Assembly: GCA_946406195.1 (NCBI GenBank)
Contig: CAMJJT010000003.1
Span: 62,001-126,000 of the forward strand
From: an uncultured Bacteroidales bacterium
GTDB lineage: Bacteria; Bacteroidota; Bacteroidia; Bacteroidales; Paludibacteraceae
Direction of reading: 5' to 3'
DNA length: 64,000 nucleotides
The number at the start of each line of letters is the position of its first letter. Position 1 is the first letter of the stretch. Shown here in pieces: positions 7,382 through 16,566 of the stretch. A model generated the notes under the pieces. The model did not search any database and was not told the DNA's origin. It saw nothing but the letters and a program-made list of their open reading frames with translations. Both the position numbers and the translations under genes were made by a program.

Positions 7382-9247
7382 ATGGATTTTAGATACGATG
7401 TCATAGTGGTAGGCGCCGGACATGCAGGATGTGAAGCTGCCAGTGCTGCTGCTCGGATGGGTAGCAAGACCCTGCTTATTACTATGGATATGAATAAGAT
7501 AGCGCAGATGAGTTGTAATCCTGCTGTGGGCGGAATAGCAAAAGGGCAGATTGTTCGGGAGATAGATGCACTTGGCGGTCAGATGGGTATTGTTACGGAT
7601 AGAAGTGCTATCCAGTTCCGTCTCCTGAATCAGAGTAAAGGTCCTGCGATGTGGAGTCCGCGCAGCCAGAGCGATCGAAAGCGCTTCATCGAGGAATGGG
7701 TGAAGGTGCTCTCAGATACCGGTAACTTGTATCTATGGCAGGACATAGTAGTCAGTCTTATTATCATAGATAATAAGGTATGCGGTGTCCGCACGATGTT
7801 AGGGGTCGAAATGGAGGCGCAAGCAGTTGTGTTGACGAATGGTACGTTCCTTAACGGGTTGATGCATTGCGGTAAGACGCAGATTCCCGGAGGACGCACT
7901 TCCGAGCCTGCTTCGTACGGACTGACGGAACAGTTAGTGGAGCTGGGCTTTAAGACAGACCGTATGAAAACGGGCACGCCTGCGCGTATAGACGCGCGAT
8001 CCATTCATTTTGAGAGGTTAGTGCGCCAAGATGGCGATAATGATTGGCATCAATTCAGTTATTTGGATACTGTACACCGGTCCCTCAAACAAATGCCTTG
8101 TTGGATTACTTATACCAATCCTCAAACGCATGAAGCGCTACGTGCAGGATTAGCAGATTCTCCCCTTTTCAACGGACAAATTAAGAGTATTGGACCTCGT
8201 TATTGTCCCAGTATAGAGACAAAAATCGTTACTTTTGCTGATAAAGAAGCCCATCAGATCTTCTTGGAACCCGAAGGAGTGGATAGCAATGAGTATTATG
8301 TGAATGGATTTTCCAGTAGTCTGCCTTGGCAGGTTCAGTTAGCGGGTCTGCGTACGATAGAAGGATTGGAGGATGTGGTGCTTTATCGTCCGGGATATGC
8401 GATTGAATATGATTTCTTTGATCCTACCCAATTGCATCATACCTTAGAGACGAAGCAGATCAAGAATCTCTTTTTTGCCGGACAAATTAATGGTACTACC
8501 GGTTATGAAGAAGCGGCCGGTCAAGGTCTTGTGGCGGGAGTAAATGCACATTTAAATGTGCATGGAGGAGTCCCCTTTACGATGGGTAGGGATGAGAGTT
8601 ATATCGGCGTATTGATAGATGATCTCGTTAATAAGGGAGTGGATGAACCCTATCGGATGTTCACCTCTCGTGCGGAATATCGTATCTTGCTGCGACAGGA
8701 TAATGCAGACGAGCGATTGACGAAACGCAGCTATGACTTGGGATTAGCCGATCGCTATCGCTATGACTTGTTTAGCCGCAAGCAATCAGTATGCACCGAT
8801 TTCATCGATTTTATGCATACCCAAACGGTCCGTAAAGGAACTATCGATGATTGGTTGGTATCCATAGGCAGTACACCTCTGCATGAAGGATGTAAAATTA
8901 GCGATTTGATTCTTCGTCCGCAGGTTCGTATTAAAGAGTTATCGAAAGTCCTTCCTGAGCTTAAAGCGAAGATAGAAGGTATGCCCGATGAATATATTGA
9001 GAGTTGTGAGATCCAGATTAAATACGCCGGATATATCAAACGAGAACAAAACGAAGCAGCAAAACTACAGCGTCTGGACCAGATACGCATACCCGATTCC
9101 TTTAATTTTAACGAGGTGCAAAGTTTGAGCACCGAGGCTCGCCAAAAGCTAAGTCGTATACGTCCGAAATCTATTGGGGAAGCGCAACGTATACCTGGTG
9201 TTAGTCCGAATGATGTTAGCGTTTTGCTGGTCTTAATGGGAAGATAG
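7382..9247 (+). CDS. mnmG: tRNA uridine-5-carboxymethylaminomethyl synthase MnmG (GidA)
   Basis: A 621-aa FAD-dependent enzyme that, with MnmE, installs cmnm5 on the wobble uridine of certain tRNAs. The dinucleotide-binding motif GAGHAGCEA is near residues 11-19. The family blocks SCNPAVGGIAKG and GGRTSEPASYGL follow, and the helical C-terminal domain has KYAGYIKREQ. Full length. MnmE is not in the window. The mnmG-apt-uvrC order continues downstream; a parS-type site lies in the first gap. Confidence 0.97.
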   Translation: MDFRYDVIVVGAGHAGCEAASAAARMGSKTLLITMDMNKIAQMSCNPAVGGIAKGQIVREIDALGGQMGIVTDRSAIQFRLLNQSKGPAMWSPRSQSDRKRFIEEWVKVLSDTGNLYLWQDIVVSLIIIDNKVCGVRTMLGVEMEAQAVVLTNGTFLNGLMHCGKTQIPGGRTSEPASYGLTEQLVELGFKTDRMKTGTPARIDARSIHFERLVRQDGDNDWHQFSYLDTVHRSLKQMPCWITYTNPQTHEALRAGLADSPLFNGQIKSIGPRYCPSIETKIVTFADKEAHQIFLEPEGVDSNEYYVNGFSSSLPWQVQLAGLRTIEGLEDVVLYRPGYAIEYDFFDPTQLHHTLETKQIKNLFFAGQINGTTGYEEAAGQGLVAGVNAHLNVHGGVPFTMGRDESYIGVLIDDLVNKGVDEPYRMFTSRAEYRILLRQDNADERLTKRSYDLGLADRYRYDLFSRKQSVCTDFIDFMHTQTVRKGTIDDWLVSIGSTPLHEGCKISDLILRPQVRIKELSKVLPELKAKIEGMPDEYIESCEIQIKYAGYIKREQNEAAKLQRLDQIRIPDSFNFNEVQSLSTEARQKLSRIRPKSIGEAQRIPGVSPNDVSVLLVLMGR

Positions 9248-9255
9248 TGATATTT

Positions 9256-9274
9256 TAGTTTGCTTTGCAAACTA
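9256..9274 (+). terminator. hairpin after mnmG (weak terminator)
   Basis: A perfect 8-bp inverted repeat, TAGTTTGC-TTT-GCAAACTA, lies nine bases after the mnmG stop. No T run follows, so termination is uncertain. Confidence 0.4.
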
Positions 9275-9281
9275 TGTGTAA

Positions 9282-9297
9282 TGTTTCACGTGGAACA
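9282..9297. other. parS: parS chromosome-partition site
   Basis: The 16-mer TGTTTCACGTGGAACA is the reverse complement of TGTTCCACGTGAAACA, a known functional parS sequence bound by ParB. Only one position departs from perfect dyad symmetry. It sits in the 83-bp mnmG-apt gap. parS sites cluster near the replication origin in most bacteria, so this window is probably origin-proximal. Confidence 0.85.
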
Positions 9298-9330
9298 GTA
9301 GGAGAGAATAATTAAATTGAAAATATATTT

Positions 9331-9870
9331 ATGAATGCAGAAGAAGTAAAAGCATTGGTTCGTAATGTACCTGATTTTCCGATCAAGGGTATTCAGTTTA
9401 AGGATATCACGACCGTCCTTGATAATCCAGAGGGTTTGCGATGGATGAGGGATGAGATTGTTAAAAGATATAAGGGGCTCGGAATAACGAAAGTGGTTGG
9501 CATTGAGTCTCGTGGTTTTATTTTGGCGCCAGCTGTGGCTATGGAGCTTGGGGTGGGATTTGTACCAATCCGTAAACCTAATAAGTTACCGGCTGAGACT
9601 GTTTCGGTTACGTATATGAAAGAATATGGAGAGGATACCATTCAGGTTCATAAGGATGCTCTTTCTCCGGATGACGTGGTGCTTATCCATGATGATATCT
9701 TAGCTACAGGCGGTTCGATGGATGCCGCAATCAGTCTGGTGAAAAAACTAGGCGTGAAGAAGGTTTATGTTAATTGCATCATAGAGTTGGAAGGGTTAAA
9801 TGGATGTGAGTGTCTAAAAGGTAAAGCTGAAGATATATCGTTCCTCTTTGGGATGGAAGTGGATGAGTAA
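9331..9870 (+). CDS. apt: adenine phosphoribosyltransferase
   Basis: A 179-aa purine salvage enzyme: adenine + PRPP to AMP + PPi in the cytoplasm. The type I phosphoribosyltransferase PRPP loop (VVLIHDDILATGGS) lies near residues 125-138. The APT N-terminal block (PDFPIKGIQFKDIT) and the VGIESRGFILA block are also present. The usual loop ALLATGGT reads DILATGGS here, within family variation. It follows parS and is followed by a short AT-rich repeat and uvrC. Confidence 0.95.
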   Translation: MNAEEVKALVRNVPDFPIKGIQFKDITTVLDNPEGLRWMRDEIVKRYKGLGITKVVGIESRGFILAPAVAMELGVGFVPIRKPNKLPAETVSVTYMKEYGEDTIQVHKDALSPDDVVLIHDDILATGGSMDAAISLVKKLGVKKVYVNCIIELEGLNGCECLKGKAEDISFLFGMEVDE

Positions 9871-9875
9871 AGCGC

Positions 9876-9910
9876 TTGATAATTGATAATTGACAGTTGA
9901 TAATTGAGAG
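9876..9910. repeat. TTGATAATTGA-type intergenic repeat
   Basis: Iterated TTGATAATTGA/CAGTTGATAATTGA units fill the apt-uvrC gap. The same family occurs at 12240-12279. Confidence 0.7.
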
Positions 9911-9916
9911 TTAGCG

Positions 9917-11734
9917 GTGAAGGGGAAGAGTGATCATATAGCCCTTTTGTTAAAGCGCATACCGGAGAGTCCGGGGGTGTATCAGTACTTCGATAAAGAA
10001 GGACAGATTATCTATGTGGGGAAAGCAAAGAACCTGCATCGCCGCGTAAATAGTTATTTTAACAAAGATCACCAATCTTCTAAAACTCGCCAGTTGGTAG
10101 CGCATATAGCGGATATACGCTATGTGGTGGTAGAGAACGAGCAGGACGCTTTTCTCTTGGAAAATAACTTGATTAAGCAGTATCAGCCACATTATAACAT
10201 CTTGCTGAAGGACGGAAAGAGTTATCCCTCTATCTGTATAACGAAAGAACCCTACCCTCGTATCTTTAAGACACGTACGATCAATAAAAAGATAGGAGAA
10301 TACTATGGACCCTATAGTTTTGGATATACTGTCGATATGGTGTTGGACTTGATTCATAAACTCTATCCTATCCGAACGTGTAATATGCCAATTTCTCCCG
10401 ATTCTATCGAGAAAAAAAAGATGCGTGTCTGTCTGAAGTATCATCTCAAGAACTGTTGCGGTATATGCGAAGGGAAAGGGAAGGAGTGCTATCAGCAATG
10501 GATCGATCAAGCGCGCAAACTGATCAAAGGAGATGCCCATGAGATAGGTCACCAATTAGAGGAAGAAATGCTGATGAAATCGGCAGAACTTAAATTTGAG
10601 GAAGCAGCCGATATAAAGCGTAAGATAGAGCTATTGGAGCAGTTCAAGAGTAAGACGATTATCACGAATTCATCGGCAAAAGATGTGGATGTATTCGGTT
10701 ATGATGAACAGGACGATAAAGTTTATATCTCTATGCTGCATGTGCATAGCGGTTCTATCGTGCAAGGTCAGACTATCGAGTATCGCCGTAAAATGGAGGA
10801 AGAGAAAGAGGAGCTTTTAGCGATGGGAATGATGGAATTGCGAAGCCGCTTAGAGAGCGAGACCAAAGATGTAATTGTTCCGTTCATTCCGGAGGTTTTT
10901 GATGATTCGCTGCATGTGTATATAGCTGTCAGTGGTGATAAGAAAAAACTCCTTGATCTGGCGATGCAGAATGTGCGTCAGTATAAGTTAGATCGTTTGA
11001 AACAGGAGGATAAACTGAATCCGGAGCAGCGTGGCGTGCGAATCCTCACGGAATTGCAGAAGATGATTGGGCTCCCTACCCTTCCCCGATGGATTGACTG
11101 CTTTGACAATTCGAATATACAGGGTACTAATCCTGTTGCCGGTTGTGTCGTTTATCGAATGGCGAAACCCAGTAAAAGCGATTACAAGCGTTTTGAGATC
11201 AAGACGGTAGATGGAGCGGATGATTATGCCAGTATGCGTGAAGTGGTACGAAGGAGATACCAACATCTTCTCGATTCCAACGAACAAATGCCCGACCTCA
11301 TTATTGCGGATGGAGGTATCGGACAGATGCACGCGATCCGTGAAGCAGTAGAAGACCAATTGGGATTACATATTCCGATAGCCGGTTTGAAGAAAAATGA
11401 CAAACACCGTACGCAGACCCTTCTCTATGGTTTTCCGCCGAAGGAGATTTCGATGCCTGTTACCAGCGAAGTGTTCCGACTCCTGACGAATATACAAGAT
11501 GAAGTGCATCGTTTTGCCATTACGTATCACAAAGTAAAGCGAAGTAAGGCACAGATACATAGCCAACTCGATGATATTCAGGGAGTTGGAGAAGCAACTA
11601 AGCAGAAAATACTCGCACATTTCGGTTCTGTGAAACGTGCTGGAGCAGCTACAATTGACGAGTGGATAGATTTGCTTGGAAAACGCAGAGGATCAGCTAT
11701 TTACGAACAAATTAAGGCTAAAATAAGTCTCTGA
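9917..11734 (+). CDS. uvrC: excinuclease ABC subunit C
   Basis: A 605-aa nucleotide-excision-repair nuclease that makes the 3' and 5' incisions at lesions marked by UvrAB. The N-terminal GIY-YIG domain (PESPGVYQYF...IIYVGKAKNL) is at residues 15-45. The UVR motif for UvrB contact (LKFEEAADIKRKIELLEQF) is near 222-242. The RNase H-like endonuclease domain has DNSNIQGTNPVAG, and a helix-hairpin-helix (IQGVGEATKQKILAHFGS) lies near the C-terminus. The start is a GTG at 9917; the family N-terminus would allow little else. Confidence 0.96.
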   Translation: MKGKSDHIALLLKRIPESPGVYQYFDKEGQIIYVGKAKNLHRRVNSYFNKDHQSSKTRQLVAHIADIRYVVVENEQDAFLLENNLIKQYQPHYNILLKDGKSYPSICITKEPYPRIFKTRTINKKIGEYYGPYSFGYTVDMVLDLIHKLYPIRTCNMPISPDSIEKKKMRVCLKYHLKNCCGICEGKGKECYQQWIDQARKLIKGDAHEIGHQLEEEMLMKSAELKFEEAADIKRKIELLEQFKSKTIITNSSAKDVDVFGYDEQDDKVYISMLHVHSGSIVQGQTIEYRRKMEEEKEELLAMGMMELRSRLESETKDVIVPFIPEVFDDSLHVYIAVSGDKKKLLDLAMQNVRQYKLDRLKQEDKLNPEQRGVRILTELQKMIGLPTLPRWIDCFDNSNIQGTNPVAGCVVYRMAKPSKSDYKRFEIKTVDGADDYASMREVVRRRYQHLLDSNEQMPDLIIADGGIGQMHAIREAVEDQLGLHIPIAGLKKNDKHRTQTLLYGFPPKEISMPVTSEVFRLLTNIQDEVHRFAITYHKVKRSKAQIHSQLDDIQGVGEATKQKILAHFGSVKRAGAATIDEWIDLLGKRRGSAIYEQIKAKISL

Positions 11735-11741
11735 GAATTGA

Positions 11742-12254
11742 ATGAAAAGCAAGAATATGATAACTTATACGATAAAAAAAGGGGTAAAAAGTTGTCTGCC
11801 GACAGCCGACAGACATCAGAATGACGAAGAAGAGCGATTGGTTCTTCTTAACGCACAGGGAGAGGAAGTGAGTCCGCTGGAGATTTTAAAAAAGAGTGAG
11901 CCGCATCGGGTTTTTGCTTTTGACGGGCAGATGGGCGCGGGTAAGACCACTTTCATCAAATATCTCTGTGAGCAGATGGGTACGTCCGATGTGGTGAATA
12001 GTCCTACGTTTGCGATTGTCAATGTGTATGACGTGGAACAACCTTACAAGGGTGAGGTCTATCATTTTGACTGCTATCGGTTGAAGGACATCCGTGAGGC
12101 GATTGATTTTGGCGCGGAAGATTACCTCTATTCGGGTAATTACTGTTTTATTGAGTGGCCTGAGATGATCGATGCCCTTTTGCCCGAGGACACGGTTTGG
12201 GTGAAGATCATACCGCAAGAGAATGGGGAGAGGCTACTGAAAATTGATAATTGA
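11742..12254 (+). CDS. tsaE: tRNA t6A biosynthesis ATPase TsaE
   Basis: A 170-aa P-loop ATPase that works with TsaB and TsaD to make threonylcarbamoyladenosine at tRNA A37. The Walker A GQMGAGKTT is near residues 62-70. SPTFAIVNVY, FDCYRL and FIEWPEMI are TsaE signatures. It has about 30 more N-terminal residues than typical TsaE. The last residues (KIDN) and the stop are encoded by an intergenic TTGATAATTGAC repeat that has run into the gene. The partner tsaB is at 57247 in this window. Confidence 0.93.
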   Translation: MKSKNMITYTIKKGVKSCLPTADRHQNDEEERLVLLNAQGEEVSPLEILKKSEPHRVFAFDGQMGAGKTTFIKYLCEQMGTSDVVNSPTFAIVNVYDVEQPYKGEVYHFDCYRLKDIREAIDFGAEDYLYSGNYCFIEWPEMIDALLPEDTVWVKIIPQENGERLLKIDN

Positions 12255-12279
12255 CAATTGATAATTGACAATTGACGAT
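12240..12279. repeat. TTGATAATTGAC tandem repeat
   Basis: At least three units of the AATTGATAATTGAC type. The array overlaps the 3' end of tsaE (stop at 12252-12254) and fills the gap to comEC. Confidence 0.8.
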
Positions 12280-12281
12280 TC

Positions 12282-13619
12282 GTGTTAAACCGAATACGTG
12301 CATATCCGATGGTCATATTGCTGCTACCGCTGGTGGTGGCAATATTGTTTTGTGAGCGCGCGGGATGGCTCTATCCGGAGGAGGGAGCGGTGTATGACAG
12401 TCTCTGCGTGCATACCTTTGTCCTTTGCAGCGAGAGTAAGAGTACCGAGCAATGTGAGCGGTATGAGGCGCAGACATATGGCGGAAAAGTATATGTGTAT
12501 GTGCTGCGGGATAGTATGAAGACTTCCTTGCATACCGGCGACACGATTATTGCAGTCACCTCGATTCGACATGCTGATTCCATAGGAAATTTTGATTATA
12601 GACGATACTTGTTACGGCAGGGAATTATCGGCACTGCTTTTGTGAGTCGGTACAAAGTGCGTCCTGCGGCAACCTACTCTATCCCATTTCAAAAACAACT
12701 TTACCACCGCCTCTCAGAGGCAGGATTGGAGGGAGATGAATTAGCTACAGTCGGGGCTCTCACGTTGGGGTACAAGGAGGACTTGGATCCGCAGATTAAG
12801 CGTCATTTTCAGGCTTCCGGAGCGGCGCACGTACTGGCTGTAAGCGGCTTACATACAGGCATTATCTATTGGATTATCATTGGATTATTGACTTTAGGGG
12901 GACGCATCAAACCGCTTTATGAGAACCGTTTGGGACGATGTGCGATTAGTCTAATGATTATCGCCTGTATGTGGGGATACGCATGGCTGACCGGTTTGTC
13001 GCCATCGGTTGTTCGGGCAGTGGTGATGGTGACGCTGGTGGAAGTCGGACGTATGGCTTATCGGCAGAGTTTATCGCTCAATACGATAGCTGCAGCGGCA
13101 GTACTCATCCTCTTGGTTCGCCCCTTGGATCTATGGAGTGTGGGTTTTCAGTTGAGTTTTGCAGCTACCGCGGCAATCGTGTTATTAGCAAAAGCATTTG
13201 AGAGATTTCTCCATTTACAGGAAAAAGTGAAAGAGCAGAATCGTCCGTTAGGTTGGCTTATAGGTACAATTATCATCTCTTTTGCCGCGCAGATGGGTAC
13301 TTTGCCGCTGACGATGTATTATTTCGGCTATATGAGCACTTATTTTCTGCTCACCAATATAATCGTCTTGCCGATTGTGACCTTCCTCGTTCCGTGCGGA
13401 TTGATGACGATTGTTTTAGGTGGTTCTTTAGTAGGTGTTTGGTGGACAAAGATCACGTTTGGTTTGGCATGGTTGATGAATCACTCGGTAGCATGGATTG
13501 AGTCGCTTCCGGGCTGTACTGTGCCTGCCCATGTTAATGGATGGATGATCGTTCTTTACTATGTGTTGCTGCTCTCCATCTATGTCTCTTGGCCCTCTCG
13601 GCGTAATTTTTCTGCTTAA
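12282..13619 (+). CDS. ComEC/Rec2 family competence-type membrane protein, short form
   Basis: A 445-aa polytopic membrane protein. The competence-domain signatures [12 protein letters not shown] and [13 protein letters not shown] lie in the middle. ComEC forms the DNA translocation channel in natural transformation. An N-terminal soluble stretch (residues about 35-150, DUF4131-like) precedes the membrane domain. The C-terminal metallo-beta-lactamase-like domain of full-length ComEC (about 700 aa) is absent: the protein ends right after the membrane segments. The start is a GTG at 12282; an ATG at 12309 is an alternative. No other competence genes are visible, so a role in transformation is only an inference. 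Confidence 0.85.
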   Translation: MLNRIRAYPMVILLLPLVVAILFCERAGWLYPEEGAVYDSLCVHTFVLCSESKSTEQCERYEAQTYGGKVYVYVLRDSMKTSLHTGDTIIAVTSIRHADSIGNFDYRRYLLRQGIIGTAFVSRYKVRPAATYSIPFQKQLYHRLSEAGLEGDELATVGALTLGYKEDLDPQIKRHFQASGAAHVLAVSGLHTGIIYWIIIGLLTLGGRIKPLYENRLGRCAISLMIIACMWGYAWLTGLSPSVVRAVVMVTLVEVGRMAYRQSLSLNTIAAAAVLILLVRPLDLWSVGFQLSFAATAAIVLLAKAFERFLHLQEKVKEQNRPLGWLIGTIIISFAAQMGTLPLTMYYFGYMSTYFLLTNIIVLPIVTFLVPCGLMTIVLGGSLVGVWWTKITFGLAWLMNHSVAWIESLPGCTVPAHVNGWMIVLYYVLLLSIYVSWPSRRNFSA

Positions 13620-13623
13620 TTTC

Positions 13624-13654
13624 TTGCATATGTCGTAAAAAAGCAGTAATTTTG
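13624..13654 (+). promoter_or_regulatory. promoter of the lolD-like/gldB/sufS cluster
   Basis: TTG (13624-13626), 20 nt, TAATTTTG (13647-13654). The following ATG at 13679 is 25 nt away. This rules out the earlier in-frame codon at 13652, which lies inside the -7 box. Confidence 0.7.
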
Positions 13655-13678
13655 CGCCGCAAAATTGTTTGGAACAGT

Positions 13679-14335
13679 ATGATAGAGATTAAGAATATAT
13701 GGAAGTCTTTCGGTGAACTGGAGGTGCTGAAGGGCGTTAATCTAAGTGTGGAACAGGGTGAGATAGTAGCTATCGTCGGTAAGTCCGGTGCCGGTAAGAC
13801 TACCCTACTCCAGCTCATCGGCACGTTGGATCGTCCTACGAAAGGTCAGGTGCTTATTGACGGCACGGATGTGTTTGCGATGAAGGATCGTGAGTTAGCT
13901 GCTTTCCGCAATAAACATATCGGGTTTATCTTTCAGTTTCATCAGTTATTGCCTGAGTTCACGGCATTGGAGAACGTCTGTATCCCAGCGATGATTGCGC
14001 GGGAGAAGGAGGCGGAATATATGCCGAGGGCGCAGAAGTTATTGCGCGATTTAGGTCTGGAGGACCGTATGCACCATAAGCCCAACGAGCTTTCCGGCGG
14101 AGAGAAACAGCGTGTAGCCGCAGCGCGGGCGCTGATGATGGGGCCTGATATCATCTTGGCGGACGAACCGACGGGAAGTCTTGATGAGAAGAACAAGAAG
14201 GAACTGAGTGACCTGTTGCTTCATCTGCGCAAAGAGTACGGACAAACGATTCTGCTCGTGACGCATGACAAGGACCTTGCCGCGATGGCTGACCGGGTGA
14301 TTGAGATCAAAGACGGAGTAATTTTAAGCTTATGA
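13679..14335 (+). CDS. ABC transporter ATP-binding protein, LolD/MacB type
   Basis: A 218-aa ATPase subunit. Walker [10 protein letters not shown] (about residues 38-46), Q-loop [18 protein letters not shown], signature [15 protein letters not shown], and Walker [12 protein letters not shown] are all intact. The sequence type is that of LolD (lipoprotein release from the inner membrane) and of MacB-like exporters. No permease gene adjoins it, so the partner must be encoded elsewhere. The gene overlaps the next, a lipoprotein gene, by 4 bp. The start is set by the promoter position. Confidence 0.9.
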   Translation: MIEIKNIWKSFGELEVLKGVNLSVEQGEIVAIVGKSGAGKTTLLQLIGTLDRPTKGQVLIDGTDVFAMKDRELAAFRNKHIGFIFQFHQLLPEFTALENVCIPAMIAREKEAEYMPRAQKLLRDLGLEDRMHHKPNELSGGEKQRVAAARALMMGPDIILADEPTGSLDEKNKKELSDLLLHLRKEYGQTILLVTHDKDLAAMADRVIEIKDGVILSL

Positions 14336-15348
14336 TTTCAAATTTCAAATTTCATATTTTGTTGTTTGGCGCTGTTCTTATGCTGACGGCATGTCATCAG
14401 GGACGAACCTATTTCCCGAAGGATTTGGAGCCGCAGCACGTTGAGTTGGTGCGGTTTGACAATGCCCTGTTGAATGTGCAGGAGGCGACGGTGGCGCAGG
14501 ATATCCGGGTCTTGTATGACGAGTATCCGGTGTTCATGCCCTTGTGGGTGGAAGATATATTAGGTATTCCGTCGGAAGATACTTTGTATCTTGAGCAGCA
14601 GTTACCGGCTTTCCTGAAGGACACTTTGTATGGGTTCAAGGAGACCAATCAGCGCGAGCAGAGGGTCTTTGCCGATGTGCAGGATCTGGAGGAAGCGCTC
14701 TCCAAGGCCTTTTCACGCATTGCATATCTCTATCCCGAGACGGAGATACCGGCGATGTATCTGTTCGTTTCGGGCTTTCAGGCACCTATTTATTTTGGAG
14801 ACGACCTCATTGGCGTAGGTGGAGATATGTACCTCGGCAGCGATTATGAGTATTACAACCGCGTCGTGTATGATTATCAGAAGCAAACGATGCGCAAGGA
14901 GTGTATTCCGGTGGATGTAGTGAGTGCGTTTTTATTCCGCACCCTACCCTATACGAGCGCTAAAAGCCGCCTCTTGGACCAGATGCTTTATCGCGGCAAA
15001 GTGATGTATCTCACGGCGCAGATTTTCGATGCCTTGCCCGAATATGAAGTGATGGGTTGGACGAAAGAGCAATGGGAATGGTGTGTGCGTAATGAGCAGG
15101 CTATCTGGCATTTAGTGATGGATAAACGGGATTTATTCAAGACCGAGAGTCTGGTTCTGACGGGGTATCTGAACGATGGTCCGTTTACTTCTGAGATCTC
15201 GCAAGACGCACCGGGACGGTTGGGTATTTGGCTCGGATGGCGAATAGCTGAGAGTTATATGGAGCATAATAAAGAGGTCACGCTGCAGGAGTTGATGGCA
15301 GAGGGTGACGCACAAAAGATATTGGAAGAGAGTTATTATAAACCATGA
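14332..15348 (+). CDS. GldB-like lipoprotein (gliding/T9SS-associated family)
   Basis: A 338-aa lipoprotein with a short signal sequence ending in a lipobox (LMLTAC, Cys near residue 22). The sequence [34 protein letters not shown] and near the end [19 protein letters not shown] fits the GldB family. GldB is needed for gliding in Flavobacterium johnsoniae, but homologues occur in non-gliding Bacteroidota and their role there is not settled. The gene is coupled by 4-bp overlaps to the ATPase gene before it and to sufS after it. Confidence 0.82.
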   Translation: MISNFKFHILLFGAVLMLTACHQGRTYFPKDLEPQHVELVRFDNALLNVQEATVAQDIRVLYDEYPVFMPLWVEDILGIPSEDTLYLEQQLPAFLKDTLYGFKETNQREQRVFADVQDLEEALSKAFSRIAYLYPETEIPAMYLFVSGFQAPIYFGDDLIGVGGDMYLGSDYEYYNRVVYDYQKQTMRKECIPVDVVSAFLFRTLPYTSAKSRLLDQMLYRGKVMYLTAQIFDALPEYEVMGWTKEQWEWCVRNEQAIWHLVMDKRDLFKTESLVLTGYLNDGPFTSEISQDAPGRLGIWLGWRIAESYMEHNKEVTLQELMAEGDAQKILEESYYKP

Positions 15349-16559
15349 ACAGAGACGATTTTGCGATATTGAAAGAGCAGGTACACGGTAGGCCGTTGGT
15401 GTATCTGGATAATGCCGCTACGAGCCAGAAACCTCGTCAGGTGGTGGAGGCAATAGTGGAGGCATATAGCACGTGGAACAGTAATATCCATCGTGGCGTG
15501 CATCATCTGAGTCAGGTAGCGACGGCGCACCATGAGGAGGCACGCAAGGCGGTAGCTTCGTTCATTAATGCCCGTAGCAGCGATGAGATTGTGTTCACCA
15601 AAGGTACGACCGATAGCCTCAACGCTCTGGCGTTCAGTTTTGGCGAGGCGTTCATCCATGAGGGCGATGAGATCATCGTGAGTGGGGTGGAGCACCATTC
15701 GAATATCGTACCGTGGCAGATGCTCTGTGCGCGGAAGAAAGCCGTCTTGAAGCATGTGCCTTTGCGTGAGGATCTCACGTTTGATATGGAGGCGTTTGAG
15801 TCGATGCTGAGCGAGCGGGCGAAGATAGTGAGCGTGGCGCAGGTGAGCAATGTGTTAGGTATTATTCAGCCGGTGGAGCAGATTATCCGTTTGGCGCACG
15901 AACGTCGTATTCCGGTGTGTATCGACGGCGCGCAGAGTGTACCGCATATGCCGGTGGATGTACAGGAACTGGATTGCGATTTTCTCGCGTTCTCCGGCCA
16001 TAAGATGTACGCGCCTACGGGTATAGGCGTATTATATGGAAAACGCGAATGGTTGGAGAAACTGCCACCGCACGAAGGTGGAGGAGAGATGATTGAGCAT
16101 GTGCGATGGGAGGGGACAAGCTATAATGAACTGCCTTATAAGTTCGAAGCCGGTACCCCTAATTTCGTGGGATCTTATGCATTGCATAAGGCGTTGGATT
16201 ATATTCAGGCTGTAGGATGGGAGGCTATCGAGGCGCATGAACGTGAACTGACCGAATATTGCGAGCGTCAGTTGTTGGAAATGGGTTGTATCGTCTATGG
16301 GGCAGGTCAACCCAAAGCCGGAGTCATCAGTTTCAATGTCCCTTCAGCGCTCCAAACGATCATCCATCCCTTCGATATTGGTACTCTCTTGGACCAGCAA
16401 GGCGTGGCGGTGCGTACCGGACATCATTGTGCGGAGCCGCTCATCGACTATTTAGGAGTACCAGGCACAGTGAGGGTGTCGTTCGGTTTGTATAACGAAA
16501 AAAACGATGTGGACGCCTTTATCGCGGCACTCAAAAAAGCGAAGCTGATGTTATTTTGA
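15345..16559 (+). CDS. sufS: cysteine desulfurase SufS
   Basis: A 404-aa PLP-dependent class V aminotransferase-fold enzyme that takes sulfur from cysteine for iron-sulfur cluster assembly. YLDNAATSQKP is near residues 20-30 and the PLP-lysine motif AFSGHKMYAPTG near 212-223. The catalytic cysteine is in RTGHHCAEPL near residue 363. This is the SufS/CsdA (group II) type. No sufBCD or sufE gene lies beside it; it is coupled to the GldB-like gene. Confidence 0.95.
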   Translation: MNRDDFAILKEQVHGRPLVYLDNAATSQKPRQVVEAIVEAYSTWNSNIHRGVHHLSQVATAHHEEARKAVASFINARSSDEIVFTKGTTDSLNALAFSFGEAFIHEGDEIIVSGVEHHSNIVPWQMLCARKKAVLKHVPLREDLTFDMEAFESMLSERAKIVSVAQVSNVLGIIQPVEQIIRLAHERRIPVCIDGAQSVPHMPVDVQELDCDFLAFSGHKMYAPTGIGVLYGKREWLEKLPPHEGGGEMIEHVRWEGTSYNELPYKFEAGTPNFVGSYALHKALDYIQAVGWEAIEAHERELTEYCERQLLEMGCIVYGAGQPKAGVISFNVPSALQTIIHPFDIGTLLDQQGVAVRTGHHCAEPLIDYLGVPGTVRVSFGLYNEKNDVDAFIAALKKAKLMLF

Positions 16560-16566
16560 TCTCGAG

